Origin: Clostridium_AT stratigraminis
GTDB taxonomy: Bacteria > Bacillota > Clostridia > Clostridiales > Clostridiaceae
Assembly (NCBI RefSeq): GCF_045310675.1
Contig: NZ_JBJHZZ010000001.1
Coordinates: 1-64,000, forward strand
Reading direction: 5' to 3'
Length of the DNA: 64,000 nucleotides
Made by a program: the position numbers and the translations under genes. Of this stretch, positions 9,801 through 17,254 are shown in pieces. Under the pieces are notes generated by a model, which ran no database searches, was not told where the DNA came from, and worked only from the letters and a program-made list of their open reading frames with translations. Every line of letters starts with the position of its first letter. Position 1 is the first letter of the stretch.

Positions 9801-9927
9801 AAAATTTGAAAGCCATATTATGAAGGAAACTCTTACTGTAGAAGTAATTTACAATGCAGAGAGAGAATATAATGAAGCAAGCATAAATGGTGAAAAACTA
9901 AAGCTAGCAGTTGAAGTAGTAAAATAA
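6823..9927 (+). CDS. ileS: Isoleucyl-tRNA synthetase, type 2 (eukaryote-like)
   Basis: Charges tRNA-Ile. The 1034-residue class I enzyme has the HIGH motif at 55-58, the CP1 editing domain with WTTTPWTLPSN near 225, DQTRGWFY before the active site, and the KMSK motif at 588-591 followed by HKGN. The C-terminus ends in the EVADKIKLY-type domain and lacks the four-cysteine zinc site of type 1 bacterial IleRS. Together with GWDTHGLPVE this places it with type 2 enzymes, a group known to include mupirocin-tolerant forms; tolerance here is inference. GAAAGGAG precedes the ATG, and expression is controlled by the T-box leader. Confidence 0.96.
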   Translation: MYKKVESSKSFVDMEKDVLKLWEEKDVIKKNFDMNKDGEYFTFYDGPPTANGKPHIGHVITRVMKDLIPRYKVMKGYKVLRKAGWDTHGLPVELEVEKSLGISGKPQIEEYGVEDFIKKCKGSVFTYVQQWKDMTERVGYWVDMENPYVTYQNNYIESEWWALKQMWEKGLIYKGHKIVPYCPRCGTALSSHEVAQGYKDVKDSSIYVKFKIKDEDKYILVWTTTPWTLPSNVALAVNKTYTYVEVVHHDQHLILAEALLGKLDCEYEIVKKFKGEELLGVEYEQLLPFAKVDKKAFYVIHGDFVTLTDGTGIVHIAPAYGEDDNMMGKKYDLPLVNLVDVEGKFVAEVEPWAGLFVKKADPKIIEYLKECGILYKTESFTHSYPYCWRCDTPLLYYPRESWFIKMSAMRDKLLKNNNSVNWYPDNVRTGRMGNFLENVIDWGISRERYWGTPLPIWECECGHREMIGSIDELKAKGKNVPNDIELHKPYIDAVHLECPHCHKEMTRVSDVIDCWFDSGSMPFAQHHYPFENKELFEANFPAQFISEAVDQTRGWFYTLLAISTVIFDKSPFENCLVLGHVLDKNGLKMSKHKGNVLSPWVSLDNEGADATRWYFYTSSAPWLPSRFYEEAVIEAQRKFLSTLWNVYSFYVLYAEIDQFDPTKYEDFVSGNVMDKWIMSKLNSLIKSVDENLASYKITQAALSIEEFVDGLSNWYVRRNRSRYWTEELTDDKIGAYVTLYRVLKTISFIAAPFVPFITEEMYQNLVVNLDKNAPESIHLCNWPIVKEELIDKDLEAEMDLAYKVVNLGRSARNAANIKNRQPLSEMLLSTKVLPEYYSHIIKEELNIKSLELGADLSKYVNFEIKPNLPVLGKAYGKLIPGIRKELAARNQMELAQTIQNGGVVAINVQGTEIELNSENLLVTMQGLEGYAFAGEGQIGVVLDTHITDELKEEGHVREVISKIQNMRKESGFEVADKIKLYVSDNEMLEAVIRKFESHIMKETLTVEVIYNAEREYNEASINGEKLKLAVEVVK

Positions 9928-9946
9928 AAATATAAAAGGTGAAATT

Positions 9947-10019
9947 AGTGGCATCTACTTGAGTATTACTTATTTGAATAAATAATACTCATGTAGATGC
10001 CACTTAAATTTTTATTTTT
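9947..10019 (+). terminator. Terminator after ileS
   Basis: A long interrupted stem: 9947-9958 pairs with 9993-10004 and 9961-9968 with 9983-9990, followed by an AT-rich T tract. Related GATGC(C/T)ACTT ends occur in hairpins near 56.8 and 59.2 kb. Confidence 0.75.
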
Positions 10020-10027
10020 GTTCAAAG

Positions 10028-10050
10028 TTGTCAGATAAATGCATGGACAA
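10028..10050 (+). promoter_or_regulatory. Candidate MtlR operator
   Basis: Inverted half-sites TTGTC (10028-10032) and GACAA (10046-10050) with a 13-base spacer resemble the TTGNCA...TGNCAA operators described for MtlR in Bacillaceae. Its centre lies about 64 bases before the predicted start of transcription, a normal place for an activator. Confidence 0.45.
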
Positions 10051-10067
10051 AGTTAAAGTACATTAAC

Positions 10068-10096
10068 TTGAAAAAACGTTTACTTTTTCTTATAGT
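10068..10096 (+). promoter_or_regulatory. Promoter of the mtl operon, with weak cre-like site
   Basis: TTGAAA (10068-10073), 17-base spacer, TATAGT (10091-10096). The spacer holds AAAACGTTTACTTT, a partial match to CcpA cre sites, which would put carbon catabolite repression directly on the promoter. The cre match is imperfect. Confidence 0.5.
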
Positions 10097-10126
10097 TAAG
10101 ATAATAAGAAAAGGAGGTATAAACGA

Positions 10127-11551
10127 ATGGAAACATCTAAAAAAATGGCAAAGCCTGTTACTGTTAAAAATAGTACAGGAAAAGCAAAAATGCAAAAGTT
10201 TGGCGGCTTTCTTTCAGGAATGGTTCTTCCAAACATTGGAGCTTTTATAGCTTGGGGACTTATAACAGCATTTTTTATTCCAACTGGCTGGATACCAAAT
10301 GAGTATCTAGGAAAATTAGTAGGACCAATGATTACTTATTTACTTCCATTACTTATTGGATATACAGGTGGTAAATTAGTCTATGGTACAAGAGGAGCTG
10401 TAGTTGGTGCAATAGCTACCATGGGAGTTATTGCAGGAGCCTCTGTGCCAATGTTCCTGGGTGCTATGATAGTTGGCCCACTAAGTGGTTATGTTATTAA
10501 GAAGTTTGATCAATTAGTAGAAGGAAAAGTTGCTACAGGTTTTGAAATGCTAGTAGATAACTTCTCAGCTGGAATTTTAGGTGGTTTACTTACTTTACTA
10601 GCATATACAGCAATTGGACCAGCAATAAATGCAATATCAGTTGCTCTTGGAAATGGTGCAAACTGGGTAACTCAAGCAAAACTACTGCCACTTATAGCAT
10701 TATTTGTTGAGCCAGGAAAGATATTATTCTTAAATAATGCCATTAACCATGGCGTATTTGATCCACTTGGAATTCAACAGGTAAATCAAATTCATAAATC
10801 TATTTTCTTCTTATTGGAATCTAACCCAGGACCTGGACTTGGTATACTGTTAGCTTATTGGTTACATGGAAAAGGAATGGCAAAACAGTCAGCACCAGGA
10901 GCAGTTATAATCCACTTCCTTGGTGGTATTCATGAAATTTATTTCCCATATGTATTAATGAATCCAGTATTATTATTAGCTGTAATAGGCGGTGGTATAG
11001 CTGCTGATTTCACATTCGTAATAACAGGAGCAGGCTTAGTGGCATCACCTTCACCAGGAAGTATCTTTGCAGAAATAGCTATGAGTCCTAAAGGCGGATT
11101 GCTGCCTGTTTTAGCTGGTATATTTGTAGGTGCTGTAGTTTCATTTTTAATAGCATCTGTAATAGTTAAGAGAAGCCATGTTGGAGAAGATGAGGAAACC
11201 TTTAATGAAGCAAAGACTTTGGTTAGCAATTTAAAGGCTGAAAGCAAGGGACAAAAAGTAGTAAGTTCTATAGCAGTTCCTAGTTTAATAGTTTTTGCCT
11301 GTGATGCTGGCATGGGTTCCTCAGCAATGGGAGAATCAATTCTTAAAAAGAAAATAAAAGAAGCTGGTTTTGATGTAACTGTAAGGCATTCAGCTGTAAA
11401 TGAAATTCCTAAAGAAGCTGAAGTAGTATTTACACAAGAGAGCCTAGCTGCAAGGGCAATGCAGGTTGCACCTAATGCTAAGATAGTTACAATTAAAAAC
11501 TTTTTAGATAATTCAACTTATGATAACTTTGTTAAATCATTAAAAAAATAA
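10127..11551 (+). CDS. mtlA: Mannitol PTS permease, IICB component
   Basis: Imports mannitol and phosphorylates it to mannitol-1-phosphate. The EIIC membrane domain occupies about residues 20-345 and includes the family signature GGIHEIYFPYVLMNP near 265 and the NNAINHGVFDPLG loop near 205. After a charged linker comes the EIIB domain (about 380-474) with phosphocysteine 392 in FACDAGMGSSAMG. No EIIA is fused; it is supplied by mtlF downstream, as usual in Firmicutes. AAAGGAGG precedes the ATG. First gene of mtlA-mtlR-mtlF-dehydrogenase. Confidence 0.96.
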   Translation: METSKKMAKPVTVKNSTGKAKMQKFGGFLSGMVLPNIGAFIAWGLITAFFIPTGWIPNEYLGKLVGPMITYLLPLLIGYTGGKLVYGTRGAVVGAIATMGVIAGASVPMFLGAMIVGPLSGYVIKKFDQLVEGKVATGFEMLVDNFSAGILGGLLTLLAYTAIGPAINAISVALGNGANWVTQAKLLPLIALFVEPGKILFLNNAINHGVFDPLGIQQVNQIHKSIFFLLESNPGPGLGILLAYWLHGKGMAKQSAPGAVIIHFLGGIHEIYFPYVLMNPVLLLAVIGGGIAADFTFVITGAGLVASPSPGSIFAEIAMSPKGGLLPVLAGIFVGAVVSFLIASVIVKRSHVGEDEETFNEAKTLVSNLKAESKGQKVVSSIAVPSLIVFACDAGMGSSAMGESILKKKIKEAGFDVTVRHSAVNEIPKEAEVVFTQESLAARAMQVAPNAKIVTIKNFLDNSTYDNFVKSLKK

Positions 11552-11574
11552 AGTATTGGATGGCGATGTAAACT

Positions 11575-13623
11575 ATGAATGACTTAACTGCCAGACAAAA
11601 GTTTATCTTAAATTCAATAATAGAGAAAGGTCCTTTAAATATAAAGGACCTTTCAGAACAAATTGCTGTTAGTAACCGTACTATTTCAAGAGAAATTGCG
11701 GTTATTAATAAATTTTTATTGGATAAAAGTATTAAAATAAATGAAATAAGCTCTAGCTTAAGCATAAAGGGCAGCAGGGAAGCAATTAAAAAGCTTCAGG
11801 AAGTTCTTGTAGGCATTCCAATGCAGTGGCTTTTAAGCCAAGATCAGAAAATGCTCCTTATTATTGCAGAGCTTCTGGTTTCAGAAGAACCATATAAATC
11901 AGCCTATTTTAGCTACCAGCTAAATGTGGTAGAAGGTACTATTACCTTGTATATGGATAAAATAGAGCAGTGGCTTAACCTTAGAAACCTTCAATTAGAA
12001 AGAAAAAGAGGGTATGGCATTGAAATTAGTGGCTCAGAATGGGTTAAGAGAAATATTTTCCTTGAACTTTTATATGAATACAAATCAATTGATGAATTGC
12101 TTGCCTTTGTATATGGCAGTAAAAATGATGCAGCAATCAATTCTTTTTTTAAGATAATTTTTGATGAAGAGAGTATTGAAGAAACAAAAGAAATACTTGA
12201 ACTGTTAAAAGATGAAATGATAAATATGGATGATATGTCATATTTTAATTCCTTTATTTATATATTATTATCACTAAAGAAAGCAAAGTCGGGCTTTGCA
12301 ATTGTATTACCTGATTATTTAGTACAGGATATCCTATCCTCAGGAGAATTTGCTTTTATTAAAAAAATAAAAGATTATTTAGTAAATATAAACATTAATG
12401 TTTGTGTGGATGAATTAGCATATATTGCTATACACTTAATGGGTAATAAGTACATTTATAACAGGAACAGAAAATTTGAAGAGTTAGGTGTGCCACTTGA
12501 AGAATTATCCACTGAAGTGATTTTTGAAGTGGAGAAAAACTTAAATATAAATATTGAATGTGATGAACAACTTATTTTAGGATTAACACAACATTTTAAT
12601 CCAGCATTATATAGGATAAATATGGGTATACAAGTGAAAAACCCTTTAATAAATGAAATAAAAGATTATTATGGCAATCTTTTTAATGCAGTTAATTACT
12701 CCTGTAAGCTAGTTTTTTCAAAATATAACATTACAATGCCTCAGGATGAAATTGGTTTTTTAACAATGCATATTGGTGCTGCTATTGAACGAACAAATGC
12801 AAATAACAATAAGCTATCAGCCTTAATAATCTGTGCAAATGGAATAGCTACAGCTAGAATATTATCAAATAAAATTAAGCATTCCATACCTAGAATTGGT
12901 TCAATAACTATATCTTCTTTAAAGGATTGGAATGAAAAAGATAATAATTATGATATAATTCTAACCACCACAAGGTTAAATGAGAAGCTTAGGCTTGAGA
13001 ATATAATAAATGTGACTCCTTTTCTTCAAAATGGAGATATAGAAAAAATAAATAATTTTATTAAGAATTATTCATTAAATAATAGACTTTCCAGCAACTT
13101 TAGTACTTTATCCAAAATTAAAAGAAATACTGCATCAGCTGAAAAATATAAGTTAATAGATAATATTTTAGAGAATATACAGCTTGAAGTAATTGAAGCA
13201 GAGTCTTTTAATAGTCTTATTGATATTGTATCAAAAGATTTGTTTAATAAGAAGTTAATAGAAGATAGTGATGAAATATTTAAGTTAATAATGAATAGGG
13301 AAGAAATGGGAAGCGTGGTAATACCAAATAGTCATGTTGCACTGCTTCATACTAGGTCTGATAGTGTCATTGGTCCCTTTGTGGGGGTTTATAGATTAAG
13401 AAGGCATATGTTATTAAAGAGTGTAGGCTTTATAAATGAAAATGTTGATACCTTTATAGTAATGCTTGCAAGAAAAAATGAAGATAGCTACAGCTTAGAA
13501 CAAATTGGTAAGATTAGTATAGCTTTAATTGAAGATAAGAAGTTTACTGAAGTCTTAAGATTAGGTGATTTAAAAGATTTAAGAAGCTCTCTTATAACCA
13601 TTCTAAATGAGGAGGCAGACTAA
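11575..13623 (+). CDS. mtlR: PRD-containing transcriptional activator of mannitol operon
   Basis: Regulator of 682 residues in the DeoR-HTH/PRD family. Order: N-terminal helix-turn-helix domains (NIKDLSEQIAVSNRTISREI near 23), PRD1 and PRD2 (PRD2 ends with GFLTMHIGAAIERT near 400), an EIIB-like domain (ALIICANGIATARILSNK near 418) and an EIIA-like domain with SHVALLHTR near 587. PTS components phosphorylate such proteins so that they activate only when mannitol is present and better sugars are absent. Ribosome site is weak (GGATGG). The stop is followed immediately by the mtlF start, implying translational coupling. Confidence 0.93.
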   Translation: MNDLTARQKFILNSIIEKGPLNIKDLSEQIAVSNRTISREIAVINKFLLDKSIKINEISSSLSIKGSREAIKKLQEVLVGIPMQWLLSQDQKMLLIIAELLVSEEPYKSAYFSYQLNVVEGTITLYMDKIEQWLNLRNLQLERKRGYGIEISGSEWVKRNIFLELLYEYKSIDELLAFVYGSKNDAAINSFFKIIFDEESIEETKEILELLKDEMINMDDMSYFNSFIYILLSLKKAKSGFAIVLPDYLVQDILSSGEFAFIKKIKDYLVNININVCVDELAYIAIHLMGNKYIYNRNRKFEELGVPLEELSTEVIFEVEKNLNINIECDEQLILGLTQHFNPALYRINMGIQVKNPLINEIKDYYGNLFNAVNYSCKLVFSKYNITMPQDEIGFLTMHIGAAIERTNANNNKLSALIICANGIATARILSNKIKHSIPRIGSITISSLKDWNEKDNNYDIILTTTRLNEKLRLENIINVTPFLQNGDIEKINNFIKNYSLNNRLSSNFSTLSKIKRNTASAEKYKLIDNILENIQLEVIEAESFNSLIDIVSKDLFNKKLIEDSDEIFKLIMNREEMGSVVIPNSHVALLHTRSDSVIGPFVGVYRLRRHMLLKSVGFINENVDTFIVMLARKNEDSYSLEQIGKISIALIEDKKFTEVLRLGDLKDLRSSLITILNEEAD

Positions 13624-14061
13624 ATGGAAAAGAAAATATTAAATGAGGCAAATATACTTTTAAATTTAAAATCAGAGGCAAAATATGAAGCAATTGAGAG
13701 AGCGGGTAAATTATTAGTTGAAAATGGCTATGTAGAAGAACCCTATTTAATTGGAATGAGAAAAAGAGAAGAGGACATTACCACCTATATAGGAAATGGA
13801 ATAGCTATTCCGCATGGCATGAATGAATTTATTAAGTATATTAAGGAATCAGGAATCGTTGTGCTTCAATATCCTGAAGGAGTAGACTTTGGTGATGGAA
13901 ATACAGCCTATATTGTTATTGGCATTGCCGGTAAGAACAATGATCATATGGATATACTTTCAAAGATTGCAATTGTATGTTTGGATGAAGCTAATGTCCA
14001 AAGGTTAGTTGCATCAAAAGATAAGAATGAAATAATTGATATACTTACAGAAAAAAAATAA
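13624..14061 (+). CDS. mtlF: Mannitol PTS EIIA component
   Basis: Small phosphocarrier of 145 residues that passes phosphate from HPr to the IIB domain of MtlA. The active-site histidine is His64 in GNGIAIPHGMN. The start codon directly abuts the mtlR stop, and its ribosome site GAGGAGG lies inside the end of mtlR. The stop is followed by the hairpin cassette at 14064-14187. Confidence 0.95.
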   Translation: MEKKILNEANILLNLKSEAKYEAIERAGKLLVENGYVEEPYLIGMRKREEDITTYIGNGIAIPHGMNEFIKYIKESGIVVLQYPEGVDFGDGNTAYIVIGIAGKNNDHMDILSKIAIVCLDEANVQRLVASKDKNEIIDILTEKK

Positions 14062-14063
14062 GG

Positions 14064-14187
14064 TAAAAGCCCTAAATGGGCTTCTACGGGTAGTCTAACC
14101 ATAAGCAATCGGCAAGCTAGACTACACAGTGTTGCGAGAGGAATCGAGTGGTCTTAAACTACTCAGTGTTCCAACTAAAAGGAGGAA
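14064..14187 (+). repeat. SD-terminated hairpin cassette, copy 1 (extended)
   Basis: Intergenic cassette between mtlF and the dehydrogenase. Hairpin 1: AAGCCC-TAAAT-GGGCTT (14067-14083). Hairpin 2: GTAGTCTA (14090-14097) pairs perfectly with TAGACTAC (14118-14125), followed by CAGTGTT. A third hairpin GAGTGGT/ACTACTC (14146-14164) is followed by CAGTGTTCCAACTAAAAGGAGG, whose last bases are the ribosome site of the next gene. Same architecture as the copies near 24.8, 32.9, 39.5, 51.0 and 56.9 kb. Confidence 0.8.
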
Positions 14188-14192
14188 TTTTT

Positions 14193-15452
14193 ATGAAAAC
14201 AAGAGCAGTAAGATTATATGGTAAAAAGGATTTAAGACTTGACGAATTTGAATTGCCTGAAATAAAAGAGGATGAAATACTTGTGCAAGTCATATCAGAC
14301 AGCATATGCATGTCCTCCTATAAGGCGTCTATTTTAGGCCCTGACCACAAAAGGGTACCAAAGGATGTTGCAGTAAATCCAATAATAATAGGACATGAAA
14401 TGGCAGGAAATATAATTGAAGTAGGTGCTAAATGGAAGGATGATTTTAGACCAGGTGAAAAGTTCTCCATTCAGCCAGCTTTAAATTATAAGGGAAGCAT
14501 GGATTCACCAGGATATTCTTATAAGTACTGTGGTGGAGATGCAACTTATGTAATAATGCCTCATGAGGTAATGGAGCTTGGATGCCTTTTACATTATGAT
14601 GCTGATACCTATTATGAGGCTTCACTTTCTGAACCAATGTCATGTATTATTGGAGCTTTTCATGCCAATTATCATACTACTATGGGAAGCTATGTTCATA
14701 AAATGGGAATAGTAGAAGGCGGTAAATTGGCACTTCTAGCAGCAGCTGGACCTATGGGACTTGGCGCAATTGATTATGCCCTGCACTGTGATAGAAGACC
14801 TTCAATGCTTGTTGTAACTGATGTGGACGAAAATAGATTAAAAAGAGCTGAGGCTATATTTAATCCAGAGGAAATAAAAAAAGAGGGAATAGAATTAGTA
14901 TTTGTAAACACTAGAAGCCTTGAAGACCCAGTTGGCTATTTAAGAAATTTAACAGGGGGAGTAGGTTATGATGATGTATATGCCTTCGCACCTGTTAAGG
15001 CGGTAGTAGAACAGGCAGATAAGATACTTGGAAGAGACGGTTGTCTAAATTTCTTTGCTGGACCTACAGATACAAACTTTTCTGGAGAATGTAATTTTTA
15101 TAATGTACATTATAATTCAACTCATATTGTTGGTACTACAGGTGGAAATACTAATGATATGATTGAATCTTTAAGAATGACAGAAAAAAGGCAGATTAAT
15201 CCTGCAGTTATGGTTACTCATATTGGAGGACTTGACAGCGCTGCAGAGGCAACTCTTAGACTTCCAGAGGTTCCTGCGGGCAAGAAGCTTATATATACAA
15301 ATATCAACATGGAATTAACTGCAATTAATGACTTTGAAGAAAAGGGGAAATCCAATAAACATTTTGCAAAGCTTGCTGAAATTACTAAGAAGAACAGAGG
15401 ACTGTGGTGCGCTGAGGCAGAAAAATATTTGCTTGAAAATTGGTATAAATAG
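14193..15452 (+). CDS. Zinc-type MDR dehydrogenase, SorE-like, in the mannitol operon
   Basis: Medium-chain dehydrogenase/reductase of 419 residues. It has the GHEMAG zinc-ADH motif near residue 69, a Rossmann nucleotide-binding segment AAAGPMGLGAIDYAL near 188 and DVDENR at the end of the next strand. It most resembles L-sorbose-1-phosphate reductase-type enzymes. Its place after mtlA-mtlR-mtlF is where mannitol-1-phosphate 5-dehydrogenase (MtlD, an unrelated fold) normally sits, so it probably oxidises mannitol-1-phosphate or a related hexitol phosphate; that is inference. The frame opens at 14148 but AAAAGGAGG at 14177-14185 fixes the ATG at 14193. Confidence 0.8.
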   Translation: MKTRAVRLYGKKDLRLDEFELPEIKEDEILVQVISDSICMSSYKASILGPDHKRVPKDVAVNPIIIGHEMAGNIIEVGAKWKDDFRPGEKFSIQPALNYKGSMDSPGYSYKYCGGDATYVIMPHEVMELGCLLHYDADTYYEASLSEPMSCIIGAFHANYHTTMGSYVHKMGIVEGGKLALLAAAGPMGLGAIDYALHCDRRPSMLVVTDVDENRLKRAEAIFNPEEIKKEGIELVFVNTRSLEDPVGYLRNLTGGVGYDDVYAFAPVKAVVEQADKILGRDGCLNFFAGPTDTNFSGECNFYNVHYNSTHIVGTTGGNTNDMIESLRMTEKRQINPAVMVTHIGGLDSAAEATLRLPEVPAGKKLIYTNINMELTAINDFEEKGKSNKHFAKLAEITKKNRGLWCAEAEKYLLENWYK

Positions 15453-15494
15453 AGAAGTAGTATAAATTTAACATCAAAACATCATCAAAAACGA

Positions 15495-15576
15495 GAAGCA
15501 CTGAGGGGTTTGAACTGTTCCCGGTCTAGTAGACAGGGAACAGTTATATAAAGCCCTTTAGTGTTTTTTATGCTTC
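15495..15576 (+). terminator. Nested terminator of the mannitol operon
   Basis: A perfect 10-bp inner stem (AACTGTTCCC / GGGAACAGTT) sits inside an outer stem of CACTGAGGG with CCCTTTAGTG, followed by T6. A further GAAGC/GCTTC pair flanks it. Confidence 0.75.
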
Positions 15577-15695
15577 TGCAGTTTTCAGATTTATCTTTTA
15601 TTTATCCGAAGCAAAAACAGAAAATTCTTAAAGAAAAGCTTATAAAAAATCTATGGTATAATAGCTTTGAGAAAATGGGAAAAGGAGAAGATATA

Positions 15696-16502
15696 ATGTA
15701 TAAAGCTGAAGTTGAAAATGTAGCTCATTATGCTGAAAAGAAAATAAATGCACTAAAAAAGAGCAAATTAAACTATTTAACAGCCGCTTTACTAGCAGGA
15801 ATGTTTATAGGTATATCTTATATATTTATTTTTACTATTGGAGGGACGCTTCATTATGCAAATTCACCAGCTTATAAAATAGCAATGGGATTATCCTTTG
15901 GGGTGGCTCTTAGTCTTGTAATGGCAGCTGGAGCGGAGCTTTTTACAGGGACAAACCTTGTAATGACTATAGGTGCCCTTGAAAAGAAAACCACATGGCT
16001 GGATGCGGTAAAGATTTGGATATATAGCTGGGTAGGAAACTTCATAGGTTCTATGATAACAATAGCACTTTTTCTAGCTACTGGCCTCGCTAAAGGCAAT
16101 ACTGGAAAATTTATTATAGAGGGTGCACAAGGAAAGATAGCTCCAACATCCCTAGAAATTTTCGCAAGAGGCATACTTTGTAATATACTAGTCTGTCTAG
16201 CGGTCTGGTGTTATTACAAACTTAAGGAAGAGACAGCAAGACTTATTATGATTTTTTGGTGTATATTTGCATTTATTACCTCAGGCTATGAACATAGTGT
16301 TGCCAATATGACACTGCTGCCGCTAGCTGCTATTCTTTCAAAGGGCGCTCAGGTAACTATTACAGGAATTGCTCATAATTTAATATTTGCAACTTTAGGA
16401 AATATTGTTGGTGGTTCATTATTTGTGGCAGTACCTTACTGGATAGCTTCTAGAAAAGATAAAAAGGAAGCAGTGAATCTTAATATTTCGAAAAGTGCGT
16501 AG
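15696..16502 (+). CDS. Formate/nitrite transporter family channel
   Basis: Inner-membrane channel of 268 residues of the FNT family, which conducts formate, nitrite or hydrosulfide as a pentamer. Six hydrophobic segments are visible. Family landmarks are AAGAELFTGTNLVMTIG near residue 78, WVGNFIGS near 116, ARGILCNILVCLAVW near 155 and SGYEHSVANM near 192 with the central His. The frame is open from 15561, but AAAGGAGAAG five to twelve bases upstream supports the ATG at 15696. It stands alone, without pyruvate-formate-lyase or nitrite-reductase genes, so the physiological ion is uncertain. Confidence 0.9.
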   Translation: MYKAEVENVAHYAEKKINALKKSKLNYLTAALLAGMFIGISYIFIFTIGGTLHYANSPAYKIAMGLSFGVALSLVMAAGAELFTGTNLVMTIGALEKKTTWLDAVKIWIYSWVGNFIGSMITIALFLATGLAKGNTGKFIIEGAQGKIAPTSLEIFARGILCNILVCLAVWCYYKLKEETARLIMIFWCIFAFITSGYEHSVANMTLLPLAAILSKGAQVTITGIAHNLIFATLGNIVGGSLFVAVPYWIASRKDKKEAVNLNISKSA

Positions 16503-16515
16503 TTTGAAGTGTTTT

Positions 16516-16557
16516 AGCTAAACCATAAAGAATAATAAGTGGTTTAGCTTTTCCTTT
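16516..16557 (+). terminator. Terminator after the FNT gene
   Basis: AGCTAAACCA (16516-16525) pairs perfectly with TGGTTTAGCT (16540-16549), followed by TTTTCCTTTTA. Confidence 0.8.
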
Positions 16558-16615
16558 TATTTATAGAAGGATATGTATATAATACATATATAAGACTATT
16601 TATAGAGGTGTACCT

Positions 16616-17164
16616 ATGATTAAAAGTGGAATGTTAACTGGAAATAAGGTTCGTTTAGGAGCTATAAATGCAGAAGATATAGAAACTATAGCAAGCTGGT
16701 ATGAAGATGCGGATTTTTTAAGATTTTTTGATAAAATTCCAGCGAATCCTAAATCTAAACAGGAGCTCCAGCAGTGGATAAAGGACACTCAAACTTCAGG
16801 TAAAAGTTATTCTTTCTCAATAAGACCAATTGATAAGGATGAAATGGTTGGCTATATTGAACTAAGCAATATTCAATGGTGGAATGGTGTAGCAAACTTA
16901 GGTATTGGCATTGGTGAAAAAAAGTACAGAGGAGGCGGCTTTGGAAAAGAGGCAATGGAGCTGATACTTACTTTCGCTTTTAATGAGTTAAATTTACATA
17001 GAGTTCAGCTTAATGTATTTAGCTATAATATGGGGGCCATGTCTCTTTATGAAAAGCTTGGTTTTAAGCGAGAAGGAGTATACAGGGAGTTTATACATAG
17101 AGACGGTAAGCGATGGGATATGTACCTTTATGGGATTCTTTGGAATGAATGGAAAAAAATATAA
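16616..17164 (+). CDS. GNAT-family N-acetyltransferase, RimJ/RimL type
   Basis: Cytoplasmic acetyltransferase of 182 residues. The acetyl-CoA-binding segment is GIGIGEKKYRGGGFGKEAM near residue 98, preceded by the MVGYIELSNIQW strand and followed by LHRVQLNVFSYNMGAMSLYEKLGFKREG typical of the RimJ/RimL/SpeG-like branch. AGAGGTG lies upstream of the ATG. Substrate unknown; ribosomal protein N-termini, polyamines or drugs are acetylated by relatives. Stands between the FNT gene and ccpA with its own AT-rich promoter region. Confidence 0.85.
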   Translation: MIKSGMLTGNKVRLGAINAEDIETIASWYEDADFLRFFDKIPANPKSKQELQQWIKDTQTSGKSYSFSIRPIDKDEMVGYIELSNIQWWNGVANLGIGIGEKKYRGGGFGKEAMELILTFAFNELNLHRVQLNVFSYNMGAMSLYEKLGFKREGVYREFIHRDGKRWDMYLYGILWNEWKKI

Positions 17165-17254
17165 AGTATTTATAAAATCAGTACATATTTACTTGTAAAG
17201 TGTTCAATTTATAAGTATAATTATGGAATAGAATAATGAGTAGGAGTTGATTTT

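Noticed and set aside
15453..15695. Riboswitch controlling the formate/nitrite transporter
   Set aside because: The structured stretch is fully explained by a nested hairpin with T6, a terminator for the preceding gene; no known aptamer core recognised.
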